DNA from: JANXLO01 sp038231295
GTDB lineage: Bacteria; Armatimonadota; Chthonomonadetes; Chthonomonadales; Chthonomonadaceae
Direction: 5' to 3'
Assembly (NCBI GenBank): GCA_038231295.1
Contig: JBBRLP010000014.1
Coordinates: 3,206 to 67,205, forward strand
DNA: 64,000 nucleotides
Shown piece by piece: positions 1-8,364 of this stretch. The notes beneath the pieces are model-generated. The model made no database searches and was not told the origin of the DNA. It was given only the letters and a program-made list of their open reading frames with translations. The position numbers and the translations under genes were made by a program. The first letter of the stretch is position 1. Each line of letters begins with the position of its first letter.

Positions 1-734
1 CGTTTCCGCAGTACCTCCGACGCCTCGTCCTGCGCCTTCTGCATCAGGGCTTCGCTGCGTCCCTGAAGGCTCATCCCGCTGATGACGTTCTCCGAGCCGA
101 ACAGACGGCGCAGGGCCGTGTTGATCGGGACGTAGATGCGGTCGTCCTCGTTGATGAAGCCGCCGCCCCCACGCTCCGCGAACACGCCGAGTACGAGGAA
201 ACTCTGCCCCTTGATATAGATGCGATGCCCGATGGCCGGGCCGCTGTCGAACAGGTCTTTATACGCCTGCCATCCGAGCATACAGACCAGCCGCTTCGCT
301 TTCGTGTCCGCCTCCGTAAAGAAGTGGCCTTCGCGGTACTTGAAGTGGCGGATGACCGGGAAGTCCGGGCCACAGCCATAGACGGTCGTGCTGGTGTTGC
401 GGTTACCGTTCTTGACCTGGAGCATACTGCCCTTCTCCGCCGAAACGCGGATGATGGAGGGGCAGCCGCGCAGCACCGCAGGCGCATCGTCCAGTTTGAG
501 CGTAGAGACCGAGCCGAAACTGATGCCGCCCTTGCTCTGCCGTCCGGGAAAGACTGAGAGCGTGGTCGTGCCGAGGTTCTGGAAGCGGCGTATCGCCGCA
601 TCCCGCGACCCCTGCCCGAGCGCCACCGCGACGATGACCGCTCCCACGCCGAAGATAACGCCCAGCATGGTCAGGAACGAGCGGAGTTTGTTGGAAGTCA
701 GGCCCCGAAAGGCCGAAGTCAAGCCGACGAACAT
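1..734 (-). CDS. MacB-like ABC transporter permease (partial, C-terminus outside window)
   Basis: About 244 residues of an open frame that runs off the left edge. It starts MFVGLTSAFRGLTSNKLRSF and continues TMLGVIFGVGAVIVAVALG, the first transmembrane helix plus the conserved LTMLGVIIGV motif of MacB/FtsX-type permeases. A periplasmic MacB-PCD-like domain follows (NLGTTTLSVFPG, then RLVCMLGWQAYKDLF and GHRIYIKGQSFLVLGVF). It is the last visible gene of a MarR-TolC-HlyD-permease operon and starts 32 bp after the HlyD adaptor. Family knowledge: MacB-type pumps export antibiotics, peptides or lipids from the periplasm through MacA and TolC. The ATPase partner is not in view and may lie further left or be fused. 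Substrate unknown. Confidence 0.88.
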   Translation of the reverse strand, partial: MFVGLTSAFRGLTSNKLRSFLTMLGVIFGVGAVIVAVALGQGSRDAAIRRFQNLGTTTLSVFPGRQSKGGISFGSVSTLKLDDAPAVLRGCPSIIRVSAEKGSMLQVKNGNRNTSTTVYGCGPDFPVIRHFKYREGHFFTEADTKAKRLVCMLGWQAYKDLFDSGPAIGHRIYIKGQSFLVLGVFAERGGGGFINEDDRIYVPINTALRRLFGSENVISGMSLQGRSEALMQKAQDEASEVLRK

Positions 735-765
735 GAGAGTCTCCTTTCCTCCTTTCGGTGCAGCG

Positions 766-2586
766 TTAGCGTCGGCCCGGCCCCGGCGAACTCCTGCCAA
801 AGCCTCCCGCGCTCGGCGCGGCTGCGCTTGTGCTGGGTTCGATAGTCTGCGTAACGATCTTCTCGCCCTCTTTCAGTCCGGTCTTGATTTCGGTCGAATC
901 GTTCCCTTCCAGACCGATCTCAACCGGCTTCTTGGTGATCTTGACATTGATGAAAAGCGAAGGGTCAGCGGGCGAGTCTTTCTCCGGCGGCGCGGGTGTG
1001 CCGCCCTGCGCGACTTCCACATAGCGGCTGCCGTCCGTTTCGGATTTCAGGGCCTCGTTCGGAACGCTCACGACGTCTTCTTTGCGGTCAATGATGAACT
1101 CGCAGGTCGCGTTCATACCGGGTTTGAGCAGCCGAAACTTCGCATCGGAGTTGTCTACTTCGACGCGCACATGGACGGTCGTGACGTTCTGGTCAATGAC
1201 CGCCTGCGGCTGAACTTTGATGACCTTGCCCTCGAAGGGAACCGTCGGATAGGCGTCGAAAGTGACGTCCACTTTCTGTTCGGTATCTACGTTGGCGACA
1301 TCGGTCTCATCCACCTGTACGTCCACATACATCCGGGAGATGTCGCCGAGCTGGACAATGCTGGTTCCGGTCGAGTTGAAGGAGATACCGGAGGTGATCA
1401 GGGTTCCCTGCTCGACATACTTCTTGAGGATAATGCCCTCTGCCGGAGCCTGCACCTGAGTCTCGTTCAACTGGACGCGGGCATTGACGAGTTTCGCCAT
1501 TGCCGACGCTCCGGAGGCTTTCGCCTGGGCGATCTGGGTCTGGCGGATGGAGTCGTTCAAGCGGTCGTCCTTCGCCTGTTTCAGTTTGATCTCTGAGTTT
1601 TTGATATCGGCGATAGCCTGCTGCCACTGCGCGTAGGCGACAGCGGCGTCCTGTTCGCGCAGAGGAATCTGAACGCGGTTCGCCTGGGCACTGCGGAAAG
1701 CGGCCCGAGTCTGCGCGACTTTCGCCTTCTCCGCTTTCAGATCGGCATCGAGTTCCGCATCCATCGTTTGGACTTTGGCCTTCGCACTGTTCACCTGTGC
1801 GATGGCGACATCGTAGTTGGCCTGGGCCTGATCTACCTGGGACTGCGCGATAAAGCCTTTCTTCAGCAGAGCATTTTGTCGCGCCAACTGCGCTTGCGTA
1901 TTGGCGGCATTGGCCTGCGCCTGTTTAAGGGCCGCGTCGGCGTTCGCTCTATCCTGGGGATGCGTGGCGGCCTCCATCTGCTTGAGCCGCTGCTCTTCGG
2001 CATCCAGGGTGGCCTGCGCGTTGTCTACGGCGGTGGAGGTGAGGTCCTTCTGCGCGTCTGCCTGCGCTTTCGCCGCGTCGTACCGCGCCTTCGCCGCCCG
2101 CTCCGCCGCTTTCGTCGAGTTAAGGCTGGACTCCGCAGTCGCAATGGCGTTCTTGCTCTGATCTTGGGTCAGATTGAAATTCGCCATCGTTTCCTGCACA
2201 CGCGCCCGGTTCGCCGTGATGTCCGCCTGCGCTGAGTCGAACGTCTGCCGGGTGTCCGTCTGATCAATCTGGACGATCAGTTGTCCTTTTTTGACCCGGC
2301 TACCCTCTTCGAGCGGCTGATGCTGCTTTTTGGGGTCGTCGCTGTAGAGGTCCGGCCCGTAATCCAGCACCCGGCCTCCCGCACGGCTCTTGATGTCTAC
2401 CGTCGTCCAGGGGGTCAGCGTACCCGTCGCCGAAACGGTCTTCTTGACCAGTCCGGTAGAGACCGCCGCAATACGATACTGATTTTGACCGGCGGTGGCC
2501 GTCGTTTTGAGACTCTTGGAGATCAACAGTCCGCCAACAACCAGCAGTGCGATCACGATGATACTGACGAAGATGCGTTTGAACAT
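766..2586 (-). CDS. HlyD/MacA-family periplasmic adaptor subunit
   Basis: 606 residues from ATG 2586, chosen because GGAAGG lies just upstream; an ATG 11 codons earlier lacks this. An N-terminal membrane anchor (MFKRIFVSIIVIALLVVGGLL) precedes a split biotinyl-lipoyl domain (GRVLDYGP, then GSRVKKGQLIVQIDQTDT). Residues about 120-390 are a very long Ala/Gln/Lys-rich alpha-helical hairpin, longer than in typical MacA. The second lipoyl half (VQAPAEGIILKKYVEQGTLI) and the beta-barrel/membrane-proximal region (MYVDVQVDETDVANVDTEQK) follow. The C-terminus is Gly/Pro/Ser-rich. The protein should bridge the inner-membrane permease and the TolC channel. It lies between the TolC gene and the permease on the same strand. 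The exact pump class (MacA or another HlyD type) is inferred from the permease neighbour. Confidence 0.93.
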   Translation of the reverse strand: MFKRIFVSIIVIALLVVGGLLISKSLKTTATAGQNQYRIAAVSTGLVKKTVSATGTLTPWTTVDIKSRAGGRVLDYGPDLYSDDPKKQHQPLEEGSRVKKGQLIVQIDQTDTRQTFDSAQADITANRARVQETMANFNLTQDQSKNAIATAESSLNSTKAAERAAKARYDAAKAQADAQKDLTSTAVDNAQATLDAEEQRLKQMEAATHPQDRANADAALKQAQANAANTQAQLARQNALLKKGFIAQSQVDQAQANYDVAIAQVNSAKAKVQTMDAELDADLKAEKAKVAQTRAAFRSAQANRVQIPLREQDAAVAYAQWQQAIADIKNSEIKLKQAKDDRLNDSIRQTQIAQAKASGASAMAKLVNARVQLNETQVQAPAEGIILKKYVEQGTLITSGISFNSTGTSIVQLGDISRMYVDVQVDETDVANVDTEQKVDVTFDAYPTVPFEGKVIKVQPQAVIDQNVTTVHVRVEVDNSDAKFRLLKPGMNATCEFIIDRKEDVVSVPNEALKSETDGSRYVEVAQGGTPAPPEKDSPADPSLFINVKITKKPVEIGLEGNDSTEIKTGLKEGEKIVTQTIEPSTSAAAPSAGGFGRSSPGPGRR

Positions 2587-2675
2587 CGCTGTTTCCTTCC
2601 GTTCGACGAAGCGAGACAAAGCGTGAATGCGGAGCGGCTACGAACTCTCTCGGCGCAGGCGGCGAGCCAGAGTCA

Positions 2676-4214
2676 TTACCGAGGCTGAAGCGCAGGCGGC
2701 TTCGCACCAGGGACTTTCGGCAGGAAGACGGGGTCGTTGACGCCGATGGCCCGCTTCAACTGCGAGTCGGAGATATAGTAGTCGTAGATAGCCTGAACCA
2801 GCGAGACTTTCGCGTTGACCAGTTGATTCTCCGCCAGCGTGACTTCGGGAATGTTGACAAGCTGGTTCTGCTGCTTCTCGAGGGCTACCTTGTAGTTCTG
2901 GTCTGCGGCGGCCACAGCAAGCTGCGCGGATTTGATGCGCTGTTTGTCCTGTTCGCGGTTGACGTAGGACTGCTCCACGCTGAAACGCACATTCTGCTCC
3001 AGCGCATCCAGGGAACGTTTGTCCTGTTCGAGTCCGGCTTTGCTCTCGCGGACGGCGGCTCTCGTGTTGCCGCCATCAAACAGAGGATAGGTGAGCGAGA
3101 CGAAAAAGGTGCGCTCCTCGCCCGCATTCGGGTCGAGCGCATAGCCTTCCGTAATATCGGCATTGACGGAAACGCCAGCGTTGATATTGGCGACACGGAC
3201 GTTGTAGCCCTGTGCGTTGACCAGCTCCTGCTGCTGCTTGATATCGAGGCGGTTGGCATAGGCGAGACGGACATAGGGTTCGAGGCCAATCGTGTCTGGC
3301 GCGGTATCGGGGGTCGGAACCGATTCGTCAGGCAGAACGACAGGCTGCGAGGAGACAACCCCCATGGAATTCTTGAGAGATGCCTGCGAAACGCCATAGT
3401 TGGCCTGCGCGACAAAGACCTGGGTGCGGGCGTTGGCGTAGTCGGCTTCTGCCTGAAGCACATCAGACTGCGCCGCGCTGCCAACATCCGCTTGCGCCTG
3501 AATCACGTCGCGGGTGACCTTCGCGCGGTCCGCATTGTCCTGCGTCTCTTTGACCAGTTCCCGATCCCGCAGAAGGTTGTAGTAGTCCTGCGTCACGGAG
3601 AGAACGACGGATTGCCGCTGATTGGCAAGGCCGTATTCGGAACCGAACGCGCTGCGCCGCGCCAGACCGACATTCGCCTCCCGTTTGCCGCTGTCATAGA
3701 GAAGCTGACGCGCCGCGATGAGATCGGTGCGGGTCTCCGAACTGACGCTGCCCCGCGAGGTCGCTCCCGTCGCCGGGTTGAAGCGCACACCGGGCGCAAG
3801 GTTCGTCTGGTATTGAAAGCTGGGGGTCACCTGCGGATAGTACTGCGACCGCGCCTGGGTCACACGGGCGTTGGCGGCATCAATCTGCGCCTGCGCGATG
3901 GCGATGGTGTCCTGTCGCGCAAGACCGATGCGAATCGCACGATCCAGCGTCAGTGGCTTGCTTATATCCGTATCTACCGGGCTGCCGATGGTTGGATTAC
4001 GCGGCAGCCCGTAGCGACGGGCGGCAGGGTTCATATCCGTCGTACTGTTCCCGGCAGGGGTCTGCATCGCCGTGTTCTGCTTCGGGGCAGGCATGGGAGC
4101 AGGTTTGACTGTGGGAGCCGCGGCCGTCTGCTGCGCTCTCGTCCCTGCGCCTGTCAGTCCCAGGGTGAGGACAGGCAGGGTGGTCAACGCGCAGCGGCGG
4201 AGGGATCGTATCAT
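2676..4214 (-). CDS. TolC family outer membrane efflux protein
   Basis: 512 residues from ATG 4214, with AAAGGA 9-10 nt upstream; an in-frame ATG 6 codons earlier is less well placed. It has a signal peptide (MIRSLRRCALTTLPVLTLGLTGAGTRAQ) and a Pro/Ala-rich linker. Two OEP repeats follow, typical of TolC/CusC coiled-coil channels: LDRAIRIGLARQDTIAIAQAQ at the start of the first, and a run of Gln/Ala-rich helices ending VTLAENQLVNAKVSLVQAIYDY. Length fits the family. It is second in the operon, 37 bp downstream of the MarR gene, and supplies the outer-membrane exit duct for the adaptor/permease encoded next. Its presence is the clearest evidence in the window for a diderm envelope. Confidence 0.93.
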   Translation of the reverse strand: MIRSLRRCALTTLPVLTLGLTGAGTRAQQTAAAPTVKPAPMPAPKQNTAMQTPAGNSTTDMNPAARRYGLPRNPTIGSPVDTDISKPLTLDRAIRIGLARQDTIAIAQAQIDAANARVTQARSQYYPQVTPSFQYQTNLAPGVRFNPATGATSRGSVSSETRTDLIAARQLLYDSGKREANVGLARRSAFGSEYGLANQRQSVVLSVTQDYYNLLRDRELVKETQDNADRAKVTRDVIQAQADVGSAAQSDVLQAEADYANARTQVFVAQANYGVSQASLKNSMGVVSSQPVVLPDESVPTPDTAPDTIGLEPYVRLAYANRLDIKQQQELVNAQGYNVRVANINAGVSVNADITEGYALDPNAGEERTFFVSLTYPLFDGGNTRAAVRESKAGLEQDKRSLDALEQNVRFSVEQSYVNREQDKQRIKSAQLAVAAADQNYKVALEKQQNQLVNIPEVTLAENQLVNAKVSLVQAIYDYYISDSQLKRAIGVNDPVFLPKVPGAKPPALQPR

Positions 4215-4251
4215 GGAATTCGTTCCTTTCACTATCGTACTCGAAGCCGCG

Positions 4252-4893
4252 TCAACGCCCGCGTACTCGGCGGGTCATCAGGTCAACGGGCTGTGTCTGG
4301 TCTGGTTCCGAGAGATTTTCTTCGCGTTCCCCTGGAAAGGGGTCATGCAGAGGCCGAACCGGACGGCCCTCTTCGGCCCGGATTCTTTCGCCCAGGTCAC
4401 CGAGAAGGTGAAGAGCGTTGATCACATTTTCCTGCTCCTCGGGTTCGCACAGTTCCCACACTTTACGGAGCGCCGCCTTCCGGGTCGCATCTGCCTGCCC
4501 GACGATACTCTGTCCGTGTAAACTGGTGTGCAGCCGAACGACCCGACGGTCATTCTCGTCGGTTCGCCGCTCGACGAATCCGCGCCGAACCAACCGCTCG
4601 GCGAGTTGCGTTACGGTAGACTGAGTCACATTCAGCCGCTCGCTGAAATCTTTCATAGTAGCATCCGGGCCATAGTAGACCGCCATCAGCAGGCGCAGTT
4701 GGGCAAGCGGCAGGGCGTCCAGTTCCGGGAGAGGTTTGTCTTCAAACACCAGGGCGTGCATGACTCGAAAAAGCGCCCGTCCCAGAGGCGGCTCGACGGC
4801 CTGCTTACCGGCGTCGGTGTGCCTCTCTTCCATGGCCCTTTCCAGAGCATGGAGATTATGGGAATCGGTTTGTATGTCCTGATATTTCGGCAT
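4252..4893 (-). CDS. MarR family transcriptional regulator of the efflux operon
   Basis: 213 residues from ATG 4893 (MPKYQDIQ). An upstream ATG at 4995 would add 34 residues but would put the promoter inside the gene, so it is rejected. The winged-helix core is clear: LPLAQLRLLMAVYYGPDATM, then DFSERLNVTQSTVTQLAERL (recognition helix) and VRRGFVERRTDENDRRVVRL (wing with the MarR D-x-R-x-x-R/L signature). MarR proteins usually repress their own operon and release DNA on binding a phenolic or drug ligand. Here the regulator leads the operon (marR-tolC-hlyD-permease), and an inverted repeat overlaps its promoter, which fits autorepression. Confidence 0.92.
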   Translation of the reverse strand: MPKYQDIQTDSHNLHALERAMEERHTDAGKQAVEPPLGRALFRVMHALVFEDKPLPELDALPLAQLRLLMAVYYGPDATMKDFSERLNVTQSTVTQLAERLVRRGFVERRTDENDRRVVRLHTSLHGQSIVGQADATRKAALRKVWELCEPEEQENVINALHLLGDLGERIRAEEGRPVRPLHDPFPGEREENLSEPDQTQPVDLMTRRVRGR

Positions 4894-4899
4894 AGCGTA

Positions 4900-4929
4900 T
4901 AGTTTACACAAACGAACTAATTTTGTCAA
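4900..4929 (-). promoter_or_regulatory. Promoter of the marR-efflux operon with embedded MarR operator
   Basis: On the minus strand there is a perfect -35 TTGACA (4924-4929), a 17-nt spacer and TAAACT as -10 (4901-4906). An inverted repeat TAGTT-N10-AACTA (4900-4904 and 4915-4919) covers the spacer and -10. The start codon at 4893 is 7 nt beyond the -10 box, so the transcript would begin at or next to the ATG (leaderless). Operator placement predicts that repressor binding excludes RNA polymerase. The binding itself is inferred. Confidence 0.72.
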
Positions 4930-5009
4930 GAGAGGGCGCAACGATTCTTTTGCTGTCTCTCTGGATGGACGAACGAAGGAGCGATGAGTATTCACGGATT
5001 TAGAAAGAA

Positions 5010-5043
5010 CCTTACACTGGAGAGGCTTCTTTCCAGTGTAAGG
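5010..5043 (-). terminator. Stem-loop terminator after the SGNH hydrolase gene
   Basis: A perfect 12-bp stem (CCTTACACTGGA pairing with TCCAGTGTAAGG) with a 10-nt loop lies between the hydrolase stop (5141) and the marR operon. On the minus strand it is followed by TTCTTTCTAAA, a weak U-tract. Probably an intrinsic terminator insulating the efflux operon. Confidence 0.55.
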
Positions 5044-5140
5044 CCCTTTCGCGGAGCTAGCAGCCGGGCTGTGAACGCCCAGTATGGGAGGTGTTCCACC
5101 AACATTCTGCGGGCGGAAGACGTGGTTACCTGACTCGCCT

Positions 5141-6469
5141 TTACGGCGCAGGAGTCAGGACAACCGTGTGCGGCGCAGGCTGGGCAGCGGCAGGAGTTCC
5201 GGTGAGGACATCCTTTTCCTGTCTGTCGAAGTCATCCATCTTGGTCTGAATCTCTGGCGTGATCTGCTTACCGCCAGAAGAGTTCGGTACCTGGAGATCC
5301 CGCCACTTGTGGAAATGCATATCGTTGTGGCGGCGAATCATTCCGAGGAGTGCGCTGGCCTGCTTGTTCGGGGCGAGACCAGACAGCCCTGCCAGGTCTA
5401 CGCCGCCTTGCAGAGCCTCACGGGAGACCATTCCCATACTGGCGCCATCCACCATCAGCGCATAGTTGGCGGCGGGAAGGTTGTCAATCTTGAGCATATA
5501 GCGGTTGAGGGTCTGCTCGATGTCGGTTGTCGCAAGGACAAGCTGCGTGTCTTTGTTGCGATCCGGGTCGCGATCCAGCGGCCAGGGCAGCGCCTCATCA
5601 GTATGCGTGAAGGTGATTGTGGCAGGCGAGGCGCTGAAGCCGCTGATCTTGCTGCCGAGGCTCTTCACGACTTTGCCGTTGGCGGCATCCAGTTCGATGT
5701 CGGCGACCGTATCGGGCGCGTTCCATGCTTTCAGCACTGCTGCGGCCATCACGACGTGTCCGCCCTGTCCCGGATGCACCCGATCTTTAATCACCAGTGC
5801 GGAGAGGTCGGGGTCGGCGGTGTGAGCGCGGGCCAGCATTCCGACCAGCGGCGCATTGGTGTCCGCGACAGTAAGGCCATACTCGCGGCCCAGCTCTTTG
5901 ACTGCTTCGCCGTAGGCGGTCAGCGTCGCATTGTAGCCGCCGGGAAAGCCAAGCGGGCGGGTCACATCGTCGTAAGCAGGCGCAGTGAGCAGAGTGATGC
6001 GAACGCCGGGGTCTTCCTTCAGGATGCGGTCGAGAATATGCCGATAGCCCTGAATATAGGTGTTGAAAATGTTCTGGTCGAAGGAGCGGTAGCTGCCGTC
6101 GTTCATACCCAGGCAGATCGTGACGACCGTCGGCTTGTAGACAAAGAGGTCACGGTCGAGACGCAGGTCTATCGGCCCACCACCGCCGCCTGTCACCCGA
6201 TCCCCACCCCATCCGGAATGGATGAAGGTGAAATGCTTTTTGGGAAAGCGACTGACACAGTAGGATTCGATGTAGGTCGTATAGAGACGTTGATCGGTGA
6301 TGCTATCGCCATAGAAGACGACTCGATCCCCGTCATGCAGATAAAACCCTTTAGAAGCATTGGTGGTATGCCCCATTCGGGTCTGTGCCATGCCCTGCTT
6401 GGGTACACCACCGAACAGCAGTCCCAGCGCTAGGACGGCGAACAGCGCCGACCATCGGTTCGTTCTCAT
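5141..6469 (-). CDS. Secreted SGNH/GDSL-type hydrolase
   Basis: 442 residues from ATG 6469, preceded by AAAGGAG; a longer reading to 6661 overlaps accC and lacks a ribosome site. It has a signal peptide (MRTNRWSALFAVLALGLLFGG) with cleavage near AQT. SGNH blocks are present: FYGDSITDQ (nucleophile Ser), the Gly loop GGWGGDRV, CLGMNDG (GxND) and KDRVHPGQGGHVVMA (catalytic Asp/His). The catalytic domain covers about residues 30-270. The rest is an unassigned C-terminal region (beta-rich then helical). Family members deacylate or deacetylate carbohydrates or lipids, often xylan or pectin; the substrate here is not evident. It lies 32 bp after accC on the same strand and may be transcribed with it or alone. 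Confidence 0.88.
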   Translation of the reverse strand: MRTNRWSALFAVLALGLLFGGVPKQGMAQTRMGHTTNASKGFYLHDGDRVVFYGDSITDQRLYTTYIESYCVSRFPKKHFTFIHSGWGGDRVTGGGGGPIDLRLDRDLFVYKPTVVTICLGMNDGSYRSFDQNIFNTYIQGYRHILDRILKEDPGVRITLLTAPAYDDVTRPLGFPGGYNATLTAYGEAVKELGREYGLTVADTNAPLVGMLARAHTADPDLSALVIKDRVHPGQGGHVVMAAAVLKAWNAPDTVADIELDAANGKVVKSLGSKISGFSASPATITFTHTDEALPWPLDRDPDRNKDTQLVLATTDIEQTLNRYMLKIDNLPAANYALMVDGASMGMVSREALQGGVDLAGLSGLAPNKQASALLGMIRRHNDMHFHKWRDLQVPNSSGGKQITPEIQTKMDDFDRQEKDVLTGTPAAAQPAPHTVVLTPAP

Positions 6470-6501
6470 ATGCTCTTCTCCTTTGATTAATTGTGAACAG
6501 A

Positions 6502-7875
6502 TCAACTTGCTTTCGGCCCTTCGCCTGTATCTCCGTTCAGGATGCGCCGCTGAATAAAGTCGGTGGTCACATCGCCGCGCCGGTAGAAGGCGTTGGCAAG
6601 AATGCGCTTCTGAAAGCCGATATTCGTCTTGATGCCCGTGATCTCCATCTCTCCCAGACACCGCTGCATCCGCGCAATCGCCCCGGCACGGGTCTTGTCC
6701 CAGGCGATGACTTTCGCCAGCAGGGAGTCGTAGTAGGAGGGAACCTGGTAGCCGGAAAAGATATGTGTGTCCACACGCACCCCGTACCCGCCCGGCAGCA
6801 GCACACGCTCAATGCGGCCCGCGCTCGGCGTGAAGTTGCGGTCGGGGTCTTCGGCATTGATGCGGCATTCGATGGCATGGCCTTCCCAGCGAATGTCCTT
6901 CTGGTTGAAGGGCAGGCGTTCCCCGGCTGCCACCAGTATCTGCATCTTGACGAGATCAATATTGGTTACGGTCTCGGTGACGCAATGTTCCACCTGGAGC
7001 CGCTTGTTCATCTCCAGGAAATAGAAATCGCCGCGCTTATCCACCAGAAACTCGACCGTTCCGGCGTTGGTGTAGCCGATAGCCTGGGCCGCTCGAACGG
7101 CCGCTTCCCCGATGGCTTTGCGTTGCGCTGTAGATAGGATCGCCGCCGGAGCCTCTTCCAGCAGTTTCTGATGCCGCAGATTCTGCACCGAACATTCACG
7201 TTCGCCCAGGTGGATCACATGACCGTGTTCGTCCGCCAGAATCTGCACTTCGATATGGCGCGGTTCCTCGACGAACTTCTCAATGTAGACATCGGGATTG
7301 CCAAAAGAGGAAGCGGCTTCATTACGGGCCATATCCAACTGTTTCGGCAACTCCTCATCATTCTGCACCAGTCGGATGCCGCGCCCGCCACCGCCATGCG
7401 AAGCTTTAATCAGCAGCGGATAGCCGATTTTGGAGGCGAATTGAATCGCTTCCTGCGCGTTCTGGACAGACCCCATTCCCGGTACGACCGGCACACGGGC
7501 CGCTTTCATCGTCTCGCGGGCCGCCGCTTTATCCCCCATCTTATCCATTGACGCCGCCGATGGCCCGATGAATTTCAGCCCGCACGCCTCGACCGCCATC
7601 GCAAAACTGGCGCGTTCCGACAGAAAGCCGATGCCAGGATGAATGGCGTCGGCTCCAGTGATCTCGGCGGCGCTGATGATATTGGGAGCATGCAGGTAGC
7701 TGTCACGGGGAGGAGGAGGGCCGATACAGACGGCCTCGTCTGCCAACTGCACGGCAAGGGAATCGGCATCGGCGGTCGAGTGGACGGCGACCGTTTTTAT
7801 TCGCATCTCTTTGCAGGCGCGAATGATACGAACAGCGATCTCGCCACGATTGGCGATGAGTATCTTATTGAACAT
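6502..7875 (-). CDS. accC: Acetyl-CoA carboxylase, biotin carboxylase subunit
   Basis: 457 residues starting MFNKILIANRGEIAVRIIRA, the standard AccC N-terminus. The ATP-grasp glycine-rich loop KASHGGGGRGIRLV, the YIEKFVEEPRHIEVQILADEHG segment, catalytic ECSVQ-type RECSVQNLRHQKLLEEAPA and EFLVD...FLEMNKRLQVEH are present. It carboxylates biotin on AccB using ATP and bicarbonate, the first half-reaction of fatty-acid synthesis. The KRLQVEH motif carries Lys where most AccC have T/A (MNTRLQVEH/MNARIQVEH), a small deviation. It is the last gene of an efp-(membrane protein)-accB-prepilin-accC block; a hairpin lies just upstream. Confidence 0.97.
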   Translation of the reverse strand: MFNKILIANRGEIAVRIIRACKEMRIKTVAVHSTADADSLAVQLADEAVCIGPPPPRDSYLHAPNIISAAEITGADAIHPGIGFLSERASFAMAVEACGLKFIGPSAASMDKMGDKAAARETMKAARVPVVPGMGSVQNAQEAIQFASKIGYPLLIKASHGGGGRGIRLVQNDEELPKQLDMARNEAASSFGNPDVYIEKFVEEPRHIEVQILADEHGHVIHLGERECSVQNLRHQKLLEEAPAAILSTAQRKAIGEAAVRAAQAIGYTNAGTVEFLVDKRGDFYFLEMNKRLQVEHCVTETVTNIDLVKMQILVAAGERLPFNQKDIRWEGHAIECRINAEDPDRNFTPSAGRIERVLLPGGYGVRVDTHIFSGYQVPSYYDSLLAKVIAWDKTRAGAIARMQRCLGEMEITGIKTNIGFQKRILANAFYRRGDVTTDFIQRRILNGDTGEGPKAS

Positions 7876-7897
7876 TCAGCGTTCCATCTAAGGCAGA

Positions 7898-7929
7898 CGA
7901 CAGCCGGAGAGCAGTTCTCCGGGCTGTCG
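7898..7929 (-). other. Intercistronic hairpin upstream of accC
   Basis: CGACAGCC-GGAGA pairs with TCTCC-(G)-GGCTGTCG around a 5-nt loop, giving a 13-bp stem with one bulge. It lies between the prepilin stop (7960) and accC start (7875). No U-tract follows on either strand, so an RNA processing or stability element is more likely than a terminator. Confidence 0.45.
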
Positions 7930-7959
7930 TGGTGCCGCACTCTCTGAGATTTTTGCAGG

Positions 7960-8346
7960 CTACTGAAATTTTTCGTGACCCGGATAGGGACAGTGTACCT
8001 CACCGGTCGCCGGATCGTAGACATAAGGCACGTGGCCCATCGGGCAGGAGAGCATCTCTTTAGGCAGTTTTAGCTCTTCCAGTGAGGCAGGATTCTTACC
8101 ATCGGTGTCGCCTGCCTGTGCCGCCATAATGCCGAGATGCACCTGATGCACATTGTTGATGCATTCGGTGTCGTGCGCCCTCTCCATTGGATTATGGCCC
8201 TTACCAGGAGGAGCGTTTTTACTGTGCCCGAAGAGGACACTGTAGGTGATTGCGCTGAGAATCATAATGACGACCAGCACGACAAGTATCTCTACCAGCG
8301 AGAACGCATTACGACGCGGAACTCTGTTCCTTATCCGAAAGTTCAT
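7960..8346 (-). CDS. Type IV prepilin-like protein (N-terminal methylation motif)
   Basis: 128 residues. A short basic leader (MNFRIRNRVPRRNA) is followed by FSLVEILVVLVVIMILSAI, a prepilin-peptidase site with the +1 Phe and +5 Glu and a hydrophobic helix; the -1 residue is Ala instead of the usual Gly. The C-terminal part has ECINNVHQVHLGIM and Cys-containing MLSCPMGHVPYVYDPATGEVHCP, which resembles pseudopilins with a small metal- or disulfide-like loop. It lies 19 bp after accB and 84 bp before accC, on the same strand, splitting a pair usually adjacent. Function unknown: either a secretion pseudopilin or one of the many DUF1559-like prepilins of planctomycete/armatimonad genomes. Confidence 0.82.
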   Translation of the reverse strand: MNFRIRNRVPRRNAFSLVEILVVLVVIMILSAITYSVLFGHSKNAPPGKGHNPMERAHDTECINNVHQVHLGIMAAQAGDTDGKNPASLEELKLPKEMLSCPMGHVPYVYDPATGEVHCPYPGHEKFQ

Positions 8347-8364
8347 GGCCTGACCCTCCTGTGA

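Noticed and set aside
388..1596. 402-residue plus-strand open frame
   Set aside because: Antisense shadow of the HlyD adaptor and permease genes; no ribosome site and no family features.
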